Origin: Callorhinus ursinus
Lineage: Eukaryota; Chordata; Mammalia; Carnivora; Otariidae
Direction of reading: 5' to 3'
Length of the DNA stretch: 64,000 nt
NCBI RefSeq assembly: GCF_003265705.1
Contig: NW_020312788.1
Coordinates: 6,235,116-6,299,115, forward strand
In this document: positions 58,340 through 64,000 of the stretch, piece by piece
Layout of the letters: every line of letters begins with the position of its first letter
Position numbering within the stretch: position 1 is the first letter of the stretch
The notes under the pieces: generated by a model
The model's database searches: none
What the model was told of the DNA's origin: nothing
What the model saw: the letters and a program-made list of their open reading frames with translations, nothing else
Made by a program: the position numbers and the translations under genes

Positions 58340-58543
58340 AGTAGTAATCCCTTAATAGTGAAAAAATTTTGTGTATCCCATAGATGTATATTAATTTATA
58401 AAAAAATATACAGCTACTAATGTACTATTACTTTGTATGAAATACAACATAGTTATATAAATAGATAAGTTAAAGGCTAGATTAAAGATGAAATAATGCT
58501 TAAATAATTTTTAGTTATTAATGATATATCAAATGTTCATTCT

Positions 58544-58754
58544 TTTTTTAAAGATTTTATTTATTTATTTATTTGAGAGAGAGAGAGAGAGAGAGCAGGG
58601 GTAAGAATAGAGGGGGAGGGAGAGGAAAGAATCGCAAGCCGACTGCGCTGAGCTTGGAGCTGACGTGGGGGCTCAATCTCGTGACCCTGAGATCATTACC
58701 TGAGCCAAAACCACGAGTTGGACGCTTAACTGACTGAGCTATCCAGGCGCCCCT
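58544..58754 (-). mobile_element. Carnivore SINE, older type
   Basis: TTTAAAGATTTTATTTATTT, a long GA run, CCCTGAGATCATTACCTGAG and ACTGAGCTATCCAGGCGCCCC. The repeat-derived minus frame through it is not a gene. Confidence 0.9.
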
Positions 58755-61480
58755 ATAAAACATTTATTCTTAATAAAGTTATTGATAATTGTTTTTAGTG
58801 AAAACAATATAAGTGAACATGCTTAATTTCTACGAAAGTCTTATTTTTACAGTTAGTGATCCGAGAATTAAAGTTTCAGCTTTTAAACGTGGTTTTAAGG
58901 ACTAACATAGATGAAAAAATACTCCACAAAAAATCTATATATTCCAATGGAATGAGTACATCAAGGGAAGCACTTAGGAAGCTCTGATACTCGTTTTTCA
59001 GTTGCATACCAATTATGCAAACATTTTGTTGAAATTCAGCAACTTGGTACCTTCTTGAGTACAAATCATTTGTTTTTGAAACCTAATCAGAAGTTGTTGC
59101 ACTGTTATACTTTTAGGATTGTGTTCAAGATCCACTGAAATCATCATAGAGAAGATTTTTAAACAGATTATAAAATGTTAATTATTTTTTAAAATAAAGA
59201 AGCTGTTATGAGAGTATTTATAGAAGACATATTTACATCTGTTAAAATGCAGCAAAATCACATAACAATGGAAACATCTCTGAAGATTCATTTTTAAAAT
59301 GCTTTTGCTATATTAATATTAATGAGAAAGAGTGAATCACTCATTATTAAAACATCAACTTAATCTTGATGGGATGAATTAAAATATTTTGTTTTTCAAA
59401 AAATATCTACAGGGTAGCATTCTATTGAGGCCCACTTACCACTACAGCAAAGTTTAGCAAATTTTGAGCACTTACCTAACTTGTAAGAGAAAAATGCATA
59501 ACCTACCTTTTAATTCAACAACCATTTTAAGTACCTCAACAAGATAACCAGTGAACATCTTTATATGACAAGATGATCATGGTCATTGTCTTCCTCATTA
59601 TAAAATACTTAAAGGTTAATAAATTTCAAAATTCACTTAATGGAACAAGGAAACTGCAACACATTGCAAAATACTGAAAGGGAACCCAAGAGTGATGGAG
59701 GAATTCTTAAAGAGCTTTGGATGATAAAATATACCATTGGTATACCTTACACACATTGTATGATCCATGCCTTACTGATATACAGAGGCAATGAGGGCGC
59801 CAGTGTAAATATTTATATTCAAGATTAGTACAGCTTAACTTATTTTCTATTTTTTAGACAAGAAATAATTACAAACAGGAGGCTTGATATTTTCACCTTG
59901 CAATAATGAATTATTAGACTCTGGAAACCACCCTGTTAAACTGCCATTGGGTGTTTCTCATCTTTTTGTTTTTTAATTTTTATTGTAGTTGTCTTTTCCT
60001 AACATATTTACTATGACATCGATTCCTTTTCTTTTTTGCCAGTCAGAATGTTTTTTAAAAATGACAACAAATAAACACAGAGATTACAATTTCTAAGTGG
60101 TTTATGCATTTATACAGATTCTTCTCAGTTTCTCATACCAGTTGAAATTAATAATAGAGATTAATTGAAGAAAAATTCTTTCTGCAATTAAAAAGCAATT
60201 TTCTAAAGCCTTTATTATTCAAAAAGAACTAGACTAAATTAGCAAAAAAATATTCAGAAAGCTATGAAACATGCATATCCTTAAGACTGAGCAAACAAGT
60301 TTTGATCCTGAACAATAAAGATATTTTTTCACTTTTTGTTTGCTCCTATAAAAGCACTGCATACTGAAACAGTAGAAATATGTTGTATGCTTGTCAACCA
60401 AAAATATCAGAAGATAGAATAGTATTTCTATGGTTTTAGCAGTATGAAAGGCTAGAGAAGCAAATGTTACTTATGTCAAATTGGAAATTTTAAAAAGTAA
60501 AATGGCATTATCTAACTTACTGAAGATAGGAAACCAGAGGGCAAAGAGGGATTAGCATTTCAGAGACAAAATATTAGAAAAAGTGTATATTAATAGCTGA
60601 GATAAAGTCATTCAATTGACTACTTTCATTTCAAAGTCTGCTATAACATTAATTGCTAGGAATTCAATTCACATTTGAACCAAAACTTGGGGTAGAAGAA
60701 TATTCCTGAATGTTTTAAGAATTTACTAGGAATCCATTATTCCTTAGTATTACCTATTACGTTTATTCAAAATAGCGGGAGAAAGTTTGGGAAAATAAGG
60801 CAGTTTTGAAGTAGCATTGTAATTTTTTTTTTTTAAGTAAATGGCCATAAAAAAATTCTATTCAGCTCATCAAATTTGCCTTGGCCTAATCCATATTTAC
60901 CAACTTACTTCCTCCTAGCTATTTTCATCATTTTCTATCATTAAACTAAGACAGTAGTTCTCAGTCTTGAAACCAGCAGAAATAACCCCCTGAGGGAAGT
61001 AATAACTACCCACCTCTTTGACCACGCCTTCTCTGTCTACTTTGAGGCTTCTTCTTCCTCCTTCTGCACCCGAAATGTTCCTGACTGAGGTTAGTTCAAG
61101 TCTTTACTCTTTACTTTGCGTACCCTTGCCTCTGATAATCTCATTTACCCTGTGATTTCAATTATTGCCTCCCTGAAGAAGAATCCCAAATAGTTGACTC
61201 TAGCTGAGACTTTGCAAGCTACAGGCTCACATTCCAACTTTCTGCTCATCACCTACATTTGGATACACTACAAGCAATACAAATGCAGTGTCTACAAAAC
61301 CAAACGCAAGGTCTTCCTACATCATCAGTTTAACTCCCCTGTTTCTGTCAATGCTCACTCAACTCCCCTACCTATGTTGCCTTGATACTCCACTCTTCGA
61401 ATCCTCTGTCTCCCCTCTTACTGTCCCATCCTTACTATCATCACATGCATTATTTTTAATAACATCTTAATTAGTCTCCT
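58755..61480. other. AT-rich intergenic DNA, no gene or SINE recognised
   Basis: Unique-looking sequence. The frames of about 60 codons near 59,640 and 61,194 carry no family features. Confidence 0.5.
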
Positions 61481-61539
61481 TCCTTCCAATTGAGATACAG
61501 GTCAACTTGAATCATCACTCTGAAGCATGGCTTTAATCA

Positions 61540-61860
61540 TGTTCCATATCTTCTTTAAAAAGCTTTGTTTGCTTCTGACTACTTTCAGAAGGATGTTCAA
61601 ATTCCTTAATCTGCTATTCCAGAATTTAATGATGTGTCATACTTCTCTAGATTCATTTCCCATCATCCTATAACTTTTAGCTTATGCACTAAAGTTGAAT
61701 TTTATTACTTTGTGTTTCCCCAGTATAATATTCAATACCTTGCTCCTTTACCTTTGCTCATATTGTGTATCCTATCTCTAGGCTGAAGTACTGAACAACC
61801 TTTAAATCCTAGTTCAAATTAAATCTTTTCTAAGAAGCTTTACCTGATGGGTCCAGCTTA
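61540..61860 (+). mobile_element. Probable L2 remnant
   Basis: TGTTCAAATTCCTTAATCTG, TTCCCCAGTATAATATTCAA TACCTTGCTCC and TCTAAGAAGCTTTACCTGAT follow the L2 order, strongly diverged. Confidence 0.5.
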
Positions 61861-61904
61861 GCTGTGACCTCTGATTTATTTAGTTTGAATTATTCCTATG
61901 AGCT

Positions 61905-62100
61905 CCATGATGTAACAGAAAGGGTATGGGCTTTGAACTTTTCTATATCAAGGTTCCAAAGTCATTCTTTAGCTTTGTGACAATAGGAAACTTATTTAAC
62001 TATTTTAATTTTTGATTTTAACATCTATAAAATGAGAATAGTACAGCTTACCAGGAAGTTCAAAAGAAATCCTGTGTTATATGATTCATGCCACCAAGAG
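61905..62100 (+). mobile_element. MIR remnant
   Basis: AGGGTATGGGCTTTGAACTT, TTGTGACAATAGGAAACTTA TTTAACT and ACATCTATAAAATGAGAATA. Confidence 0.65.
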
Positions 62101-63953
62101 AGAAGCCAACTGAGTGGTTACTTCTCAGTAGCCTAAGAAGATAGAATTTTCATTCATTCAGATATATTAAATGCCAACTAAGGACCATGCACTTTAAAAT
62201 AGAGAGTGATGAACAAGATAAATATAGTCCCTGCCTCCACAGAGCTAATAGTCCTAGAGTCTAATTTCACTGCAGCCCCAAGTCTAGTCTTCTACTTTGC
62301 AGAAAGATCTGAAATTGATTGGATTAGTAAATATGACTCTTGCTAAAAATATCACCAACATTGATACATAAAATCAGAATAGCAACTTCTTATTTATACT
62401 GAAGATGCAACTGTCAAACAAACTGACTACTTGACATGGTTTAACCAGGTAGCTCCATGGAATCAGAATGAGAAGGGGGAAAGACTCAAATATTTGATGG
62501 TCTTGAGCTCTAACAGCCAGATGGGGCAATCTCTCAAACAGGAAGATAGACTTTCTTTCTTCATACATGTCTATAGAGAGATGGCACCGTACAAGAGAGA
62601 CCCCAGAATGATAGCACTCTCCTATTTTCTTCAGCTTCCTGAATAATTTGCAGACAAGATTCCCAAATATTCCAATGGATCTTAAAGGTAGGGATGGAAA
62701 TGCTTGTCACAGATCTCTGCACAAGGTATGTCTCATGGTGAAGCCAGTGGTAATGATGAGAGAAGAAGATAGAACTATGAACTAAATTTTGAGCAGGACT
62801 TATGAATCCTCAAGTGGCAAAGAGAAATCAGTGGATAGAAAGAATGAACTCAACTGAGTATCTGCCATTAAGCAAAATAGCAGCTCAGGGTCAAAGACTA
62901 GATTTCAGGTTCAAGCCAAAAGAAATGTCATTATTCCCACACCTATTTCTAAGTTGTCAATTTTACTCCTATAAAATCATGTGCTTGCTAATATATTATC
63001 CAAATTTCTTCAAGGCTGAGACAAGGCCTGGTTTGGCTTACTATTAGAACACCATCCCCATTAGATAGTTCATTCTGCACCAATGCTCAGGAAAGGAACA
63101 AATGACCCACCCTATCCTTAAACAAAGGACATACGTATCTAGCCATCATCTTCACATTGGGTAAATCCTCTTATAAGAGAGACATTTGGGGATTCGAAGA
63201 GGATATGTGAAGCAGGCCGTAGATAGCCTCAAGTGGTACTAGGTTGGCAGTGGAAGAGAAGCTGAAATCTTATCTCTAGCTTCCTCCTATCCCTTTGGTA
63301 TTCAAGCATCTTCAATAAAAGAGAGATCCCTAAGACATAGCAGCTAGGCATAAGTAGAAGGGAAAATACAGACTCAAAATAGCCTTAACAAAATAATGTT
63401 TCTCTGGCTTTGTTCATGCCCATTTTGCAGGTCATTTAGCCCTTCACAAAACTGTAGAGCACACGGTAATCATTATAAGCTATTAACTATTGTTATCATA
63501 TATTCATCTCTCCATCACTAGGTTCATTCCAAAAACATACAGCAAGATAACATTAAAAACAACAGCAACAACCAAAATATACAAAAAGAAGTCAAAACCA
63601 ATGCTGAGGATAAGGAAAGGAACATAAACTAAAACCAAACGAAGCATTTGTACACAAAGTACAGAATACTGTAAATAGACTACAATAGTGACACTGAACT
63701 TTCTTACACAAGCATTTGAACTTTGCAGATATATTCTAATTTTCTTGGAAAATCCAAGTTCCTTAGAACCATGAGCAAAAAGAAAATCCTTAAGGAAATA
63801 AGGATAGATCAGCATTTCTCTAGGTATACTGGTCAGATTTCCTCAGGCCAAAATCCATGGTGCATTGCTGGTTTAAAAACTGTTACCTGAGATTTCAATT
63901 CCTGCAGAATGTTCCTTAAGTAAATTTTCATGTATATTTTATCCTGTCACAAT
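62101..63953. other. Intergenic DNA, no gene recognised
   Basis: No repeat or gene I can name. A 103-codon minus-strand frame (63504-63815) is hydrophobic and AT-driven, without family features. Confidence 0.45.
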
Positions 63954-64000
63954 TTCCTTCCTTCCTTCCTTCCTTCCTTCCTTCCTTCCTTCCTTCCTTC
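63954..64000. repeat. (TTCC)n microsatellite running off the window edge
   Basis: Uninterrupted TTCC units to the last base, so its true length is unknown. Confidence 0.97.

Noticed and set aside
1..64000. CRISPR arrays, operons, prophage or plasmid features
   Set aside because: Sequence composition, introns and SINE/LINE content are mammalian; the regular repeats seen are microsatellites and interspersed elements.

Overview
This is mammalian nuclear DNA from a carnivoran, most likely an arctoid (bear, seal or mustelid lineage; I cannot narrow it further). The main evidence is about twenty tRNA-Lys-derived carnivore SINEs (head GGCGCCTGGGTGGCTCAG, A-rich tail ending AAATAAATAAAATCTT) on both strands. 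Many sit between clear target-site duplications. A carnivore-type L1 3' end, older L1M, L2 and MIR debris, Tigger and hAT DNA transposons and MaLR LTR pieces make up the rest of the repeats. No bacterial or viral genes, CRISPR arrays or operons are present.

Positions 1 to about 20,310 hold the 3' part of one protein-coding gene on the + strand, COBLL1 (cordon-bleu WH2 repeat protein-like 1). Six coding exons can be placed with GT-AG borders and matching phases: 86-205 (a symmetrical cassette exon), 4148-4382, 5427-5521, 9818-11388 (the large disordered exon), 13271-13447 and 19024-19110 (stop codon). The gene's N-terminal cordon-bleu domain and proline-rich exons lie left of the window. The last two exons together build the C-terminal actin-binding WH2 motif. 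A 3'UTR of about 1.2 kb with several polyadenylation signals follows. A 5'-truncated NUDC retrocopy sits in the first intron, inserted into one SINE and itself hit by another.

From about 20.4 kb to 64 kb I find no protein-coding gene. In human the neighbour beyond the COBLL1 3' end is GRB14, so this stretch probably corresponds to the COBLL1-GRB14 intergenic interval, which carries human association signals for fat distribution, insulin and lipids. It consists of layered repeats separated by unique AT-rich DNA. Items worth checking are a 76-bp near-identical direct duplication (42,448 and 43,706), a tiny 87-bp L1 insertion with a perfect 19-bp target duplication (51,892-52,016), and a DR1/PPAR-like plus C/EBP-like motif pair in a small CpG-bearing unique patch (31.4-31.7 kb).

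I do not see an undescribed multi-gene system. The strongest biology is in the COBLL1 transcript structure: the cassette exon, a possible alternative terminal exon that would break the WH2 motif, and tandem poly(A) sites.
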